Origin: Dermatemys mawii
Lineage: Eukaryota > Chordata > Testudines > Dermatemydidae
Direction of reading: 5' to 3'
DNA: 64,000 nucleotides
NCBI GenBank assembly: GCA_007922305.1
Contig: ML677348.1
Coordinates: 18,026,699 to 18,090,698 of the forward strand
Below are positions 1 to 47,960 of this stretch, in pieces (position 1 is the stretch's first letter; each line of letters opens with the position of its first letter). The translations under genes and the position numbers were made by a program. A model generated the notes under the pieces. The model saw nothing but the letters and a program-made list of their open reading frames with translations. It made no database searches and was not told the origin of the DNA.

Positions 1-417
1 CTGGCCTTGGTGAGCACTAGGGGCATAACTGATTGGGACTCTCATGGGTTCAGAGGTCAAGTGATTCTTCAAAACATCCCTCTATTGTAAATCATTGAGA
101 GTGTGAAATAATACTGCAAGGAACAAAGCTGCACTTTAGTGAAAGCATATGTTCAGTGGCCCTGGAGAGCTTTTATTTTAAATATGCTGAGGGCTCATAG
201 TTAACTTCACTTTTGCATCTGCTGAATATTTGAAAAATCTGTGCTAGATGCTCATGCCTCCTTACATTATTGATAGCATTTGATGTTTTAATTAACATTG
301 TTGTGCATTTTACTGGCATCTGTTAATTTACCAGCACTTCCACCTGTGTAGAATGTTTCTGTTTTAGAACTCAGAAGTTATATTTCTTTTATTTTGTTTA
401 TTTTTCTTGCACTTCAG
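1..417 (+). other. 3' end of ATP7B intron 1
   Basis: No gene or recognisable repeat is seen here. The stretch is AT-rich and ends in a T-rich tract followed by the AG acceptor of exon 2 at 416-417. Exon 1, which should supply the first roughly 17 codons and the true start, is not in the window. Confidence 0.8.
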
Positions 418-35847
<35,430 letters not shown>

Positions 35848-37465
35848 ATGCTGTATCCCATCACTGAACATGAAGTCACTGTGTTTCTTCACCATTGGTA
35901 GTGATGAACAAGAGACCAACATAAGTATAAATGGAGCCCTGATGTTCTAGTTTGCAAAGCAGCTCAGAAATTCAGCATTAGGTTGTGTGAATTATGATTT
36001 GTCAGTTCACAAATAATTTCCAGTCATTGAAAAAGCTCGAGGCCCTACGGGGAATTATGCCCTTTACTTCTTCCACAATGTGAAGTTGGAGTCCACAAAG
36101 CCTAACATGACCCCTACTTGTGGATCAGTTACTGAGAATCAAAATCACAGCCTGTCTAGTCTTATTGAGTCTCTTGTGTTTCTTTGTGGGACTTCCGTGA
36201 AAAGATTTTTAAATTAAATCTTCCAAATCCATTTTCTAGATCAGAGTGAAAACCATTAAACTGGACATCAGATAGGTCTATATTTGAGGATCATATTTTT
36301 ACATAGAATCAAATCTAGTCCTCTCAGCATGGGAAAATTTTATATTTAGGGCTCAGACAACATGTGCGTGTTTGATTAGCGCAAAAATATATTGTATATT
36401 TTGCTGTGCATAAAACTTGTAAAATTCTGTTTCAAAGATGCTCATGTAGCATATAGCATCACTAATTATATTTTGTATAACATCTCCATTTGCCCAGCTT
36501 GCTTGCTGCGTCCAACTACTCCTCTTAGGTTTTCCAGTTTTCTCCTGTGTGTTCCTCAGAGCCCTTTCTTCCCAGGAGAGTTCCACCTTTAGACATTTGT
36601 TACATCTTCAGATTTTTCCCAAATGGGATGAGATCCTACAAGGCACTGGGGACCCTACAATTCCCGTTGAAATCCACAACATTTGAGCTCCTCTCTGTGT
36701 TTTACTCTGGTTCAGGATAACTCACCATGTTGTAGAATATTTTGATGCTCCTCATAACTTCAGTGTTCAGCTGTTTCTTTGATATGCAGAGGGATGTAAA
36801 TGTGCCAGTGTAAGCCGTCCTGGTAGCTCAGTTATTTGGTACATTCATGCTAATGCACTGGCAAGATGCTTTGCAGTGCTTGTCCTTGGTCCTGATGGGA
36901 GCTAGAACATTAGAGGTGACAAGCTCAGTCTCTGTGCTGGTGGATTAGCTAACAGTGCTCTTCAAGGACTCTATGACAGTTGTGGGGACACCTCAAAAGC
37001 CAAAATTCAGCCGACAGGTGGAGTTTGGGTGGCTGTTCTGTGCAAATGGCAGGTGAGAAAGAAGGAGTAGGTTAAAGTCCATCTATAACTCCACTCAAAA
37101 TCCCTCTTGATATCTTGTGTTAGAGCTGGGTGGTTAAAGGAAAGTCTATGCCTGAATACTCACTCTATCGCCTCTAAAATTACTGCATTATTACAGATCA
37201 TGTCAGGCTAAAAGGGACTCTTACTTCATCTCAGAGTTTTATCTTGGACCATAAACACTACAGCTAATGCATAAAAATTGCCACTAGAAGGCAATAATAA
37301 TTGTACTGGTGTAACAGAGAACAGAGCGTGATCAAGTGTTCATGGGATTTCAAGATAGTGGAAGAGATAGGGGGGTGTGGAGAGTTTGAGATTACCCTAC
37401 TGTTTAAATAGCACCAGATAACACAGCTTGTTGGTCATTTAAAATAAAAGTGTAAACTGATTAAA
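35848..37465 (+). other. Probable ATP7B 3' UTR
   Basis: Repeat-poor sequence directly after the stop. Poly(A) signal candidates are ATTAAA at 36255-36260 and AATAAA at 37443-37448; the latter would give a 3' UTR of about 1.6 kb. No conserved element can be named without alignment. Confidence 0.45.
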
Positions 37466-38749
37466 AGTTAAAATAATAATGCATGGCCACCAGGCTCTCA
37501 TTTATTCTGGTATGAGTCATTTTAGCAATGCTAGCTGTTTGTCATTTAATGCTATCCTGGTTTATAGCCTGTGAAGACCTTGGAATTTATGTAAATAGGG
37601 CGTTAACATTTTTGTAGTGTTTTATTTTCCTTCTTGGACTAGTGTAATGACAAATCAAGGGGGAAGATAAAAGCCTTCTCTCACACTGCTTAGATATGAG
37701 CTTAATCACAGCAACCTTGTTTCCAAATTCACCCTTCAATACTTGTCTCTTAGGCAGGGCATTTGGAGTCAGGTGCTTTCGTGGGCTGAGTGGGTGAAAT
37801 CCTGGCCCTATTGAAGTAAAAAAAAAAACAAAACAACACTCTGAAGTCGGTGGAAGGAGGGGCAGGATTTTACCGTGGCAAAACACCCCAAATTATTGCC
37901 CTGGGCAGTGGTGAAAGCACTTGTTTGGTTTGGTTTGGTTTAAAGTCTGCCTGTTTCCCTGTAAAGGGCCAGATCATGAATTCACTAAAGTAAATGTTCA
38001 CACTCCAGCTGACTCTGAGGGAAAGAGTGTTGTGTCCCTAACATTGGAAATTGGTTCCAATCGTAATGTTCTATCCTTTGCGTGTTCTTTTAAACAATTC
38101 CCTTATATTTAGATTTCTGTAAATGACCCATTCATCTCTGTTGACTAATCGCATCATTTGATAGGATGTAATTACACTGATTTTTTTTCACATTTCCATT
38201 TCAAATCTATAAAAAAAACTTTTTAGATAATTTAAAAGTATTTATACAACTCTAAAAATACCCAGTAAAACATGCAATAGCTGGCTGGTCTTGGTCCCAG
38301 TGAAAGGTTTTCTATTCTTTGGACTAATTTAAAATTTTTCATATCAATCTGTAAAATAAATCTGGGTTTCTTTTCACATATTTTTCTCTCTCTCATTTGG
38401 GTAAATGAAACAAAATTTGAGATTAAACAGAAGCTATTGGACTGCAGAATCTGTGCATCTGATAGGCCATGAGCAGCCCAGGTTGATGGAATGCGGTTTT
38501 CAAAGGCAGTCACCTTTGGCCTAACCTTGCTCCTGCTGAAATCCCATCCCTAAAGCACAGATAATGCCAGACAGATTTGCTTTTTTTTTCTTTTTAAAAT
38601 CAAATTGCAAATGCACTAGTTTAAAGATGTATCTTGTTCCATTAACAAAACTCCTTTCGATCAAGATGGGCTCCATATATTTAGTCTTTCTTAGTAACAG
38701 ATGCCTTATGTCATAAAAGTGTACTTGAAAACGATACTGGCATAGACAG

Positions 38750-39270
38750 TTAAAGATAGCAGGGATTGGAAACTGGTTAGAGGACTGTAGATTGGTGATG
38801 ATACCAAATTGAGAGAACACACCAATGGGGTGGAGCAAGGTTTTATTTAATTTCTTTATTAATGAGCTGGAAGAAGGGATAAATACCCTAATCAAATTTG
38901 CATCAAGTCCTAAACTGAGAATTATTTCAAACCTCCCTGAGAACTGAGAAATAATATAATGGAGCCTTGAATAATTAGACACAGGCAGGAAAAACAGGGC
39001 CTGGTCCTGAAACTTGTTCCATGTGAGTGGACCCTGTGTTCTCATTGATGCAAGATTGTCCTTAGAATTTAGGAAACTACTTGAATTGTGAGCCTTTTTA
39101 GTAAAGAGTCTCTGTTTCTGTACAGCACCTAGCACAATGGGATCCTGGTCTATGACTTATCCTGGTCTTAGGCCCTACCTCAATACCACCACTAGTACTT
39201 GTGTGGCCAAGATTCATCTTGGAAAAATACAAAGTAAGACATCTGAGGAAGAATAACCTAGGCCCAGATA
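38750..39270 (+). mobile_element. Old CR1/L2-type LINE reverse transcriptase fragment
   Basis: The plus strand around 38840-38920 reads VLFNFFINELEEGINTLIKF-like, the LINE reverse transcriptase block after the FADD box, and 39205-39260 reads like the downstream K-C-K-V-L-H-L region. A SINE-like word CAGCACCTAGCACAATGGGA (39123-39142) interrupts it. Confidence 0.6.
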
Positions 39271-39339
39271 TTCAATGGGAGGTTGGTGTTAAGTTCTTAC
39301 TTAGATTTTTCCTGCTGCTGGGGTATCCTGAATTGAGAG

Positions 39340-39580
39340 ATCTTGGGCAAAGCTGGGAGGCAACATGACCTAGTGTGTAGAGCACTAGACTGGGACTCAG
39401 GTGACTTGGTTTCCATTCCCAGCTTAGCCACTGGCCTCCTGGGTGCCTTTGGAAAAGTCCCTTCATCTTCCTATGCCTCGATTTTTCCCGTCTGCAAAAT
39501 GGGGATAATGGTGCTGACCTCTTTTGTAAAGCATTTGGAGCTCTACTGATGAAAAGTTAGGTATTATGCAATTTTTTAAA
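39340..39580 (+). mobile_element. MIR SINE
   Basis: Well-preserved MIR: GTGTGTAGAGCACTAGACTG, GGTTTCCATTCCCAGCTTAG, TTTCCCGTCTGCAAAATGGG and AAGCATTTGGAGCTCTACTG appear in the right order. Confidence 0.88.
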
Positions 39581-40198
39581 ATTAAAAACACATGGTTTAA
39601 GGGTCCCCAGAGCCTGGGATGGGCAGTTTTGTAATAGTGTAAAAAATACAATTAAAAAATTAAAATGCTTGTTTGTTGTGAGCTTTTACACAACTATTTC
39701 CTCATATGATTGTTCCATATTTGTATAAAATATTTTTGGCACATTGAAAATTGCTGTAAGAATGGATGGAATCATTTCTATATTCCCCATCCCTCCCTTT
39801 CAGACAAATTAGGCAGGGTTTCAATTTGAATTATACCCAAGCTAGCTTCACCTTCTTTATGACTAAGTATTCTTGCCAGGAACATACTTCCTTTGATGCA
39901 TTTGTGTGAAGAAAACAACAAGTAGATGGCAAAATGATGCAATGGAATAGAAGAATGTTACATCAGCTAATACTGAAATGCCAGATTTAATTTTCTCTTC
40001 TAAAAAGTTAACAGCAAGAGACTTATTCCTTATTGGGAAATCATTTGAGAGCAACAATGAAAACAGGGAGTGGTGAGGGGCAAACATTGTGCTCTTACCA
40101 GATGGATCAATTAAGAACAAACACAACAGGAGACACATTAATTTCTCTGTCTCCTAGCTAGATAAAGCAGTGCAGTTGGGGAGGCGGATGAAGCAACA

Positions 40199-40509
40199 CA
40201 GGGGTCAGCAACCTTTCAGAAGCAATGAGCCGAGTCTTCATTTATTCTCTCTAATTTAACGTTTCGTGTGCTAGTAATATATTTTAACGATTTTAGATGG
40301 TCTCTTTCTATAAGTCTATAATATAGAACTAAACTATTGTTGTATGTAAAGTAAATAAGGTTTTTAAAATGTTTAAGAATCTTCATTTAAAATTCAATTA
40401 AAATGCAGAGCTCCCCGGACTGGTGGCCAGGACCCGGGCAGTGTGAGTGCCACTGAAAATCAGCTCACATGTTGCCTTTGGCACACATGCCATAGGTTGC
40501 CTACCCATG
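40199..40509 (+). mobile_element. hAT-like MITE (CAGGGGTAGGCAACC family), copy 4
   Basis: Ends CAGGGGTCAGCAACC and GGTTGCCTACCCATG; interior closely follows copies 2 and 3. Flanks AAGCAACA and AGCTAATA do not form a convincing duplication. Confidence 0.88.
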
Positions 40510-41289
40510 AGCTAATACAGAGATTCTCAGTGCAAGCAACCACCGCAGTCATGCATTTTGTTTCTTCCCCAGTTTATATATATATATACATACATACATG
40601 AGGATAACTGAGGAAGTCTTCCTTGGTGACGCAGATAAAGGAAAAATGATTAAAAATCAGAAATAAGCCTTTTTCCCCTCCTGGAATTCATCATCCCTGG
40701 CATAGATGAGGAGTAAATCTGCTGAGGGAATATTTGAGCTATCTTGTACCACCACTTAGGTCCATCATTTTCTAGATGGTGATTTGAGGAGGGGAAAGGC
40801 CTGATGTGTATATATACTGTTACCCAGAATAACCACCAGATGTCAGTACAGGTATAAACACAAACCACCAGGAACTGGCTGGTTAATTCTTTAATTTTTG
40901 AAGCATCTGAAACCCCAAAACATTTTAATGATGAGTACTGAAGAGATAGAAGTGCAGAGGGCAGTTTGTGTCAAATTATAAGGAGGGTCTAAAGGGAGAG
41001 GCTGACTTGCTACTCTAACCTTGGAACAGAAGATTTCAGATTCCTTTTGTTTGCCTTCAGCTATGAATTGCTTGTTTGGCATATTTGACAGTCAAATGTC
41101 TCCTGAGCTCCACATATGCTGCTTATTGAAATTGTCATTATATTTTCTTGACAGCTGGAATTTTAAAAAGAAAAGCACAAGAGTAGGAAGACTTTAAATT
41201 TGTAGTGGTGAATAACATTGTACGCTTACACTTCTCAGTTTGCATGATAGTTTTAAACTGACTTTTTTATGAAACCTAATTTTCTTCTT

Positions 41290-41403
41290 TGGCAGGCTTA
41301 TTGGCCTAATGGCTGGGGGGAAGCTGTAGTCCTGATGTGTTTTGATTTTAGTATGGCTTTTGACAAAGTCCCACATGACACTCTTATAAGCTGTGGCCAG
41401 AGT
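41290..41403 (+). mobile_element. CR1 reverse transcriptase scrap
   Basis: Encodes FDFSMAFDKVPHDTLIS, the catalytic-region word of LINE reverse transcriptases (D-x-S-x-A-F-D). An LTR-like block begins immediately after. Confidence 0.8.
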
Positions 41404-41410
41404 CCTGCTG

Positions 41411-42340
41411 GGGAGCCAACTGTAGGTCACTCAATTAGGGAGAACTGCAAAGAATGGGGAAGCCAAACCTCAGAAAGCTGGTGGATGTTCCAATACTTAG
41501 ATTTACCAAACCAGCATAAAACCGCTTCTTTATTACCTCACTGGTTACTCAGAAGTCCAAACAACACAGTTCCTTAAAGTGATCCAACCTTAGGGCTTCA
41601 TCCAGGTACCTATGTCAAATATGATGAAAGTTTTCCTAAATCTTATTTCGTCATTGAAAAGAAAAGGTTCTACCGATCCCGAAGGATTGGACACATTAGC
41701 TTTCAGATCTTGCGCAAATACATATGACAGCCCATTCTTATTAATTAAACTAAAATTTATTTAAAAAACGGGAGAATGGTTAAAAGATAATATACATACA
41801 GAAATGAATTCAATTCATTTAGGTGAAGATTCAGAGCAGAGATGGTGAGCTTTGTAGTTGCAAAGAGTTCTTTCAGAAATAGTTTATAGTCCAGGGTCCA
41901 AATATCCCATTCAGGGCATACCAGCATCACTGGTACCTCAATCTTGTGACTCAGACTTCTTCTAAAGAAGCCTAAGCAGATCTGAGCTGATAGAATCAGG
42001 ACCCAAGGATTTTCTATACAATTTTGTGTCTTTTGGCAAGTTGGGATTTCCTTGGGGAACAAAAGGTAATTGGATGACTTTGAAGGAGGTCCATCACCGG
42101 TACTTAGCTATACAAATTAACATAAGGCCATTTGCTTTTTCCTCCACCGTTCACAGTACATTTCAAAGGGAGATGAATACCAAGATATCCCATGTTAGGG
42201 TGATCAGACACCAAGTGTGAAAAATCAGAACAGGGAGTGGATAATAGGAGCCTATATAAGAAAAAGACCCAAAAATCGGGACTGTCCCTATAAAATCAGG
42301 ACATCTGGTAACCCTATCCCATGTTTACAATTCAAGTTAA
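41411..42340 (-). mobile_element. LTR-like element, copy 1 of a pair
   Basis: Aligns along its length with 49178-50000: shared GAACTGCAAAGAATGGGG, TTAGATTTACCAAACCAGCA, CAGAGATGGTGAGCTTTG and a reversed poly(A) signal in ACTAAAATTTATT. Both copies have the same orientation. No gag, pol or env remains. A hAT-like MITE sits inside at 42196-42316. Confidence 0.65.
42196..42316. mobile_element. 121-bp hAT-like MITE inside the LTR
   Basis: Ends TAGGGTGATCAG and CTGGTAACCCTA are inverted, and TCCCATGT lies on both sides (42188-42195, 42317-42324), a perfect 8-bp duplication. The interior has the paired words GGGACTGTCCCTATAAAATC and TATATAAGAAAAAGACCC. Confidence 0.9.
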
Positions 42341-42510
42341 ACGCTGAAATAAACTTCCAAAGGAAGTTGTAGAATCCCCGTCCTTAGAGGTTTTCAATAA
42401 CAAGTTATACAAGCACCTGTCAGGTATAGTCTAGGTTTACTTGGTTCTGCCTCAGCATGGGAGGCGGGGCTAGATGACCTTTTGAGCTTCCTTCCAGCCC
42501 TGCGTATCCA
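42341..42510 (+). mobile_element. CR1 3'-end fragment
   Basis: AATAAACTTCCAAAGGAAGT, AGAGGTTTTCAATAACAAG, and GGGCTAGATGACCTTTTGAG are the plus-strand CR1 ORF2 end and tail (decoding as the LP-x-E-V and LE-x-F-K words). Confidence 0.8.
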
Positions 42511-42589
42511 GGATTCTCAAATTATTTTAGAACCTATGTTATCAAAAGCAGCCCAATTTAGGGATGCCTCCATTTTTGGGCACTCATCT

Positions 42590-43434
42590 TGAAATTCTTG
42601 GCGATACTTCTCTGAACTAGAGCCTATACAGGAAGCACTCAAGCTAATACTCAAGGACTTGCTTAAGTCCTGTTGAAGACAATGGGACTTGAGCATGTGT
42701 GTGTAAAGCTAAGCACAAGCTTAAATGCTCTTTTGAAGCAAGGGCTGTCCCAAGTTGGTCATGCAGAATTATTGGACGTATGTTTAATAACATAGACTTT
42801 ACAGGCTCCAGAGGAGCACCCCAAAATTAGGATGATTTTCTTATTTAGTCAGTTATCTTTTTTTAAAAACTAACTCAAGGGTTGACCACAGAAGTTTGCT
42901 TTGATAAGTATCGAACTAGGGTGACTTTGAGGCAGTCTGGGAGTGTGTGACACCCCTCCTCCCCAGAGCAGGATGGTATTGCCATTGTCAAAAGTAGTGT
43001 TTTGGCCCAGTGCTGTCAAATACTGGAGAACATTCTTATTTAAATAAACTTCATCTGCCACATCCTGCTAATTGTCCCAGGTCTCTGCCAACATACTTCA
43101 ACTGTAATCTGCTAGGGCCACCTCTGTGGGTAAGGAAGAGGGTAATTCAGTCAGGCTGCAGGCTCTTACCATCCTGGCACATATTCCAATGACACTGCTT
43201 GTGTGCGTCCAGGAGCACCTCCAAACAACAATGGCACTAAATGAGGATGCAGAAATATGATGCCTCTATTCAAGTGGTTCTATTTAGCCTGACCTAACAA
43301 GATCTCCTAACTGAGGGCCAGAGCTCTCTGTCCCTGTCCCTTCCCCACCCTCTCCGCTGCCCAATCCCCACACATACACCTCAGGAAGCAGCTGAGGCAA
43401 ACACCGGTTATTTTCATGAATTATGGCAGGCTTA
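42590..43434 (+). other. Intergenic, one old repeat word
   Basis: At 42630-42760 AGTCCTGTTGAAGACAATGG and AAGCACAAGCTTAAATGCTC belong to an old palindrome-like repeat also seen near 56290. Nothing else recognisable and no gene up to the next LTR. Confidence 0.5.
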
Positions 43435-44828
43435 TGCGGTGATGGTGCATCCCATAAGGCTTTATGGGGATATACTTATAAATGTATATATGATAGAACT
43501 GGAATATATTTTATGCTACATATGCCATGTGACATATCTCTGTAAAGGTTATAATCTACTGAATCTATTCCGCCTACAGGCAAATCTCATCTTACGTAGG
43601 GGTTCCGTTCCATGATTAGCGTGTAAAGCGAAAATCGTCTGTAGTCAAACCCATTGAGTTGAATGGCGGGCGAAATCGCCCGTACTACAGATGCAGTTTT
43701 TTTCCTTGTGTTTTTACCGACCACGTAAAGCTGAATTTGTCCATGTTAAATGCGCCTAAGATGCGACTCATCTATATTTGCATGCATGTGTCATTTTTGT
43801 ACTCAAAGTTATGAATATTAACTATGTACTTGGTTAATTTTAAATAGCCTCAGTGAGGCAGTTGGTCAGCTTCCTGAGAAAAGACTATTCTCAGTAAGTG
43901 TCCATCAAGAACCACTTAAGCCAACAATGAACTTGGAGACACCAATCCACATCTGAGCTTTCCCAGGAATGTGGCTTGGCTGGTAAGTAACTCCGTTGTG
44001 CATGGACATGTGACTTGCCAATATGACTCCAAAACTCCCATCTTGGAGCTGGATTCTACTGAGGTGGAGGGGGTGTCCACCCACAAGAGAAAGTCTATTT
44101 ATTTAAACTCCTAGGAGACCCCTCAATTTTGTCTTCAGCTGGCTCAAGAGAGAGCCTCTCAACCCCCAAAGATATCTGAAAGAAACTGGAACAAAGGATA
44201 GTAACTACAGGGGGTGTGAGTGATTGCTGGACCCAGACTAGAGGGAGACTAGTCTGTAAAAGGAAGCTCACTGGAACATCACTGAGGGTGAGATTTTATC
44301 TATATTCAGTTTTATTACTGTATTAGAGATTTGCATGTTTTATTTTATTTTACTTGGTAATTCATTTTGTTCTGTCTCTTACTACTTGGAACCACTTAAA
44401 TCCTACTTTCTGTATTTAATAAAACCACTTTTTACTTATTAATTAACCTGGAATACGTATTAGTACCTGTGGGGGCAAAGAGCTGTGCATATCTCTCTAT
44501 CAGTGTTATAGAGGACAAACAATCTATGCATTTACCCTGTATAAGCTTTATACAGGGTAAAATTGATTCATTTGGGGTTTGGACCCCACTAGGAGTTGAG
44601 CATTTGAGTGTTAAAGGCAGGAACACTTCCTAAACTGTTTTCAATTGAGCCTACAGCTGTTAGGGGACGTGGTTCAGACCTGGGTCTGGCTTTGCAGGCT
44701 AGCAGGTCTGGCTCAAACTAGGCAGGGCTCTGGAGTCCCAAGCTGGCAGGGCAAGAAAACAGGGGCAGAAGCAGTCTTGGCACATCAGATGGCAACCTTC
44801 GGGGGTTTCTGTGATCCAACCCATCACA
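43435..44828 (+). mobile_element. Probable solo LTR with an inserted MITE
   Basis: Runs from TGCGGTGATGGTGCATCCC to GATCCAACCCATCACA, with TTAATAAAACCAC (44417-44429) as a plausible poly(A) signal, so plus orientation. A separate G/C-richer stretch at about 43578-43772 (GGTTCCGTTCCATGATTAGC, TAAAGCGAAAATCG) interrupts it and looks like a mariner-type MITE. No retroviral genes. Confidence 0.6.
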
Positions 44829-44931
44829 CATGCCACTTGGGGCAGGGCTCCCTGTCTCCCTTTTGAATGTGCTGTGGCTCTTCTCCCAAACTAATCTCCC
44901 TGGCCTTTGGCCTTTGGGCATTACCCTCTGC

Positions 44932-45151
44932 CAGAGGTGGATTATGGTTTTATGGGCTCCTGGGTCAGAGCAAGTGGAGGCCCCCTCCCCACCCCTTCTA
45001 CCTGCAGCTCTCCTCTCCTCACTCCTCCTCCTCTGGCACTCCTGGTGGGAAGCGGGGTTGGGGTGTAGGGGCACCCATTTTTATGGGGGCCCCCAATTGG
45101 CTGGGGCCCCTGGGAACAGGCCCCATTGGCTCAGTGGCTAATCCACCACTG
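44932..45151. mobile_element. 220-bp hAT-like element
   Basis: Ends CAGAGGTGGATTA and TAATCCACCACTG are inverted (one mismatch); flanks CCCTCTGC (44924-44931) and CCCTCTAC (45152-45159) match 7 of 8. GC-rich interior, giving the long but meaningless open frames here. Confidence 0.82.
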
Positions 45152-45159
45152 CCCTCTAC

Positions 45160-47490
45160 TCCCTGGAAGCTCTGCTTTAGTGGAGTCATGCTATCTGGGC
45201 CTTCCCTATCCAAAGCAGCTCCCAGGATTCCCTTAAAGGAGCTCACCAGCGTGGAGAGGAACTACATAGGATTCTATTATTTCTCTCTAGTAAACTCATG
45301 GAACCAGTTTGGGGAGGACCAAGTGATGTATGTGGCCCCAGCCCTGGCCCGCCTCATCCTCACCCATTTCCCCTCACATGGAACCCAGTTCTAATGAGAA
45401 TCCTCTTGTGGAGTCCCAAGAGAAGGGTGTGGCCCAGGATATCGTGGTACCAACTGATGGGGGGTGCACTGAGTTTTACAGGGATCCCCTAGGTCAGATA
45501 TCTGCATAATAATTCACTGGACGGTGAGGTCTCTGCTTAGAGTCACTAGCTCACTGGGTCATAATCATTGCAAAATGTATGTATGGATAATGTTTAGGGA
45601 GTTATGTATCTATACTAAAAATTATGTTCTTAAGGTCTTGGAATTAAAGCAGGTCCCAGGCACTGATGTATCTTGGAGATGTTCTTTTCAGCCAGGAAGT
45701 AATGGACGCTGATTTCCTTGCCAGACACGAAGGTTACATCAGTTCTTATAGTACAGTTATAAAGTCCAGCTCCTACATCTATAGTAAACTAGTATAGTGA
45801 TCCAAGCATACTCTTTGGCTGCTGGTTAGATGAAATCTAATAGAATATACCTCCAGTTTGGGTGTGTCCGCCCTGTTTTCTGAAAGTCTGGCCTGACACT
45901 GGTGCTCACAGTTTGAAGCCACTCTGGGTACTCTGTGAAACTGGGAGCTTATATTTGTACATTTACAAAGCAAACAAAAACCAATTCTCATTAATGATCA
46001 GTAGCCATAGAGTTGGGCAATGTTACACCCTACAATACCTCCTTCCTCTGGTTTGTCACACTTACTTGTTGCATCCTGTTTTTAAGTTGGCTTGTAAGCT
46101 CCTCAGGCCTTATTGAAGGCCAACAGCGATACTGGGACTACAGAGGTGCAACCTGGGATTAGGCAGAGGCAGCAGGTCCAAACCCCTTGCCAATGATGAG
46201 TGGCAATTACACATTGCAGTCTGCCCCAGTGAGCAGGCGCTAGATGATGACTGGCAGTAGTCACTGAGGCAAGGTGGGTTTAGTGGGCTGGGGGTTCCCC
46301 TGGGAGGGGAGACCCAGAGTAAGGGGGTACTACACCCCAAGGTAAAAGAGCATGGGGGTCTATGAAGGGCACAGGGGCCATAAGGCAGATGAGACACTGG
46401 CCCCCAGGAAGCACTCTGGAGATGAAACAGCTACTTCCCAGGACCACCAGCAGGTAGTGCTGCGCTGGTGAGTCTTTGCATTGCTACAAGCTCCTACTGC
46501 AAACATGAATTACTCAAGGGGCATGATCCAAAGTCTACTACAGTCTTGCCATTGATTTCAATGGGCTTTGGATCAGGCTTGTAGGGGGAAGAGGTTGCAA
46601 GATCAGGCCCTACATTTTCAAGGTGAGTCCCAGTTTCTTGTAAAAAATAACAGTCCTTTCAAAGGGTTAATGTTATTTTAAGGTACCTCTGCAATGCAGC
46701 TGCAGATCTGAATGGCTGTGTGGAGAGAAGGGGATGTGATGAAGGGGGGACCTGCTCACCAGGAGAGAGCTCATTAAATATCTACTGTCACCGATTTACA
46801 AGACAGCATCGAGACAATATAATTACTGTAATTATGTAAGATACATACTGCAGAATTGCCATTTGTGTTGGTTTTTTTCTCTCACTTTGTACGATAGTAG
46901 AATTAAAAATAATGTGACTGCCAAATTTAATGAAGCCACAGGTAAAAGTAAACGTCTTTCACTTTGCTGTTTGATTTTTTTGTTTGGAGTAAAGGTAGCT
47001 TGCTAGAGGGCACCATCTTGGGGGTAAGGGGAAATGGTGGGGGTTTTGGTAATGCTCTATTTACTCTGATCTCAGGTGTTAAGTACCTTTCAGCAGTAAA
47101 GGTGAACTAACTCACCATATGTTCTTCTTAGAGTATGTGCAACATGACCAAGATTTATCACTGAATTTGGTCCACTGGCTGGATCATTAGTTTCCCTGGC
47201 CTGGGCCAGTTACTGACAGGGTGTGTGATATGAATGCTGATCCATGTCCCCTTCCCCCACCCAAATACTCTGAAAGTAATTTACAAAACATATCCATTAC
47301 CTTTAATTGTAGTAGCCATCAACAAGTTGTCAGTGATTACAATAACAGTTCTGGGTGCTTTCACAGAAAGGAAGAAATTGGAGACTTGAATGTATTAGAG
47401 AATGTGTGTGTTTCACATGTGGGTGTGTTGCAAAAACTGCTTATTTCCTTTGGAGTTCAGTCCAATATACCTCAAAGGACAGGCATAACT
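45160..47490 (+). other. Intergenic, no gene seen
   Basis: About 2.3 kb without recognisable protein homology. A scrap GCCATTGATTTCAATGGGCT (46551-46570) is an old repeat word. Other open frames (95 codons or fewer) look incidental. Confidence 0.6.
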
Positions 47491-47494
47491 CAGT

Positions 47495-47960
47495 AGACTT
47501 CTGGAAAAACAAGATTTATTGCAAGCAATAAGGAGTCAGAAGGGGTTATCACCCAAACAACTGGCTCAACTCAATACATGTGTGTAGATAGTTTATACCC
47601 CTGTGTTGATAAGGGAGGGGGACTTTCAATCCACTTACACAGGTGGGAACACTTAATGGCTATTACATCCATTGTTGGTCTTAATCTATTTCATTTACAT
47701 GTCTGGTAAACAGGAGGTTCAAAACACTTAGGGGTACTTAGACACTATGATGCCTGCACATCTGTGGCAGGGTGAATGCAAGTTTAAAATGCATGTTAAA
47801 CTAGGGGTCAATAGTACATATACAGGGAGTGAGATTATAAATCTAAGGTTATTTTAAAATCATACTACAACATTCTAAGTTACATTTTCCTAACAATCAT
47901 TTTCTTAACAGGTGTATGGAGTTTGCTAAGCTGCTTGATATTCTTCACAGCAAAGCAGTA
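47495..47960 (-). mobile_element. Possible LTR fragment
   Basis: The layout (reversed poly(A) word AAGATTTATTGCAAGC, then long non-coding sequence) resembles the other minus-oriented LTRs here. No inverted ends or target duplication were confirmed. Confidence 0.3.

Noticed and set aside
36819..36895. tRNA-like A-box GTAGCTCAGTTATTTGG
   Set aside because: No B-box at the right spacing and no cloverleaf could be drawn; at best a SINE head.
38521..39135. 204-codon minus-strand open frame, among the longest outside ATP7B
   Set aside because: It is antisense to an old LINE reverse transcriptase fragment on the plus strand and has no recognisable domain.
44867..45394. 175-codon plus-strand frame
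   Set aside because: It runs through a hAT-like non-autonomous element and its flanks; composition is low-complexity.
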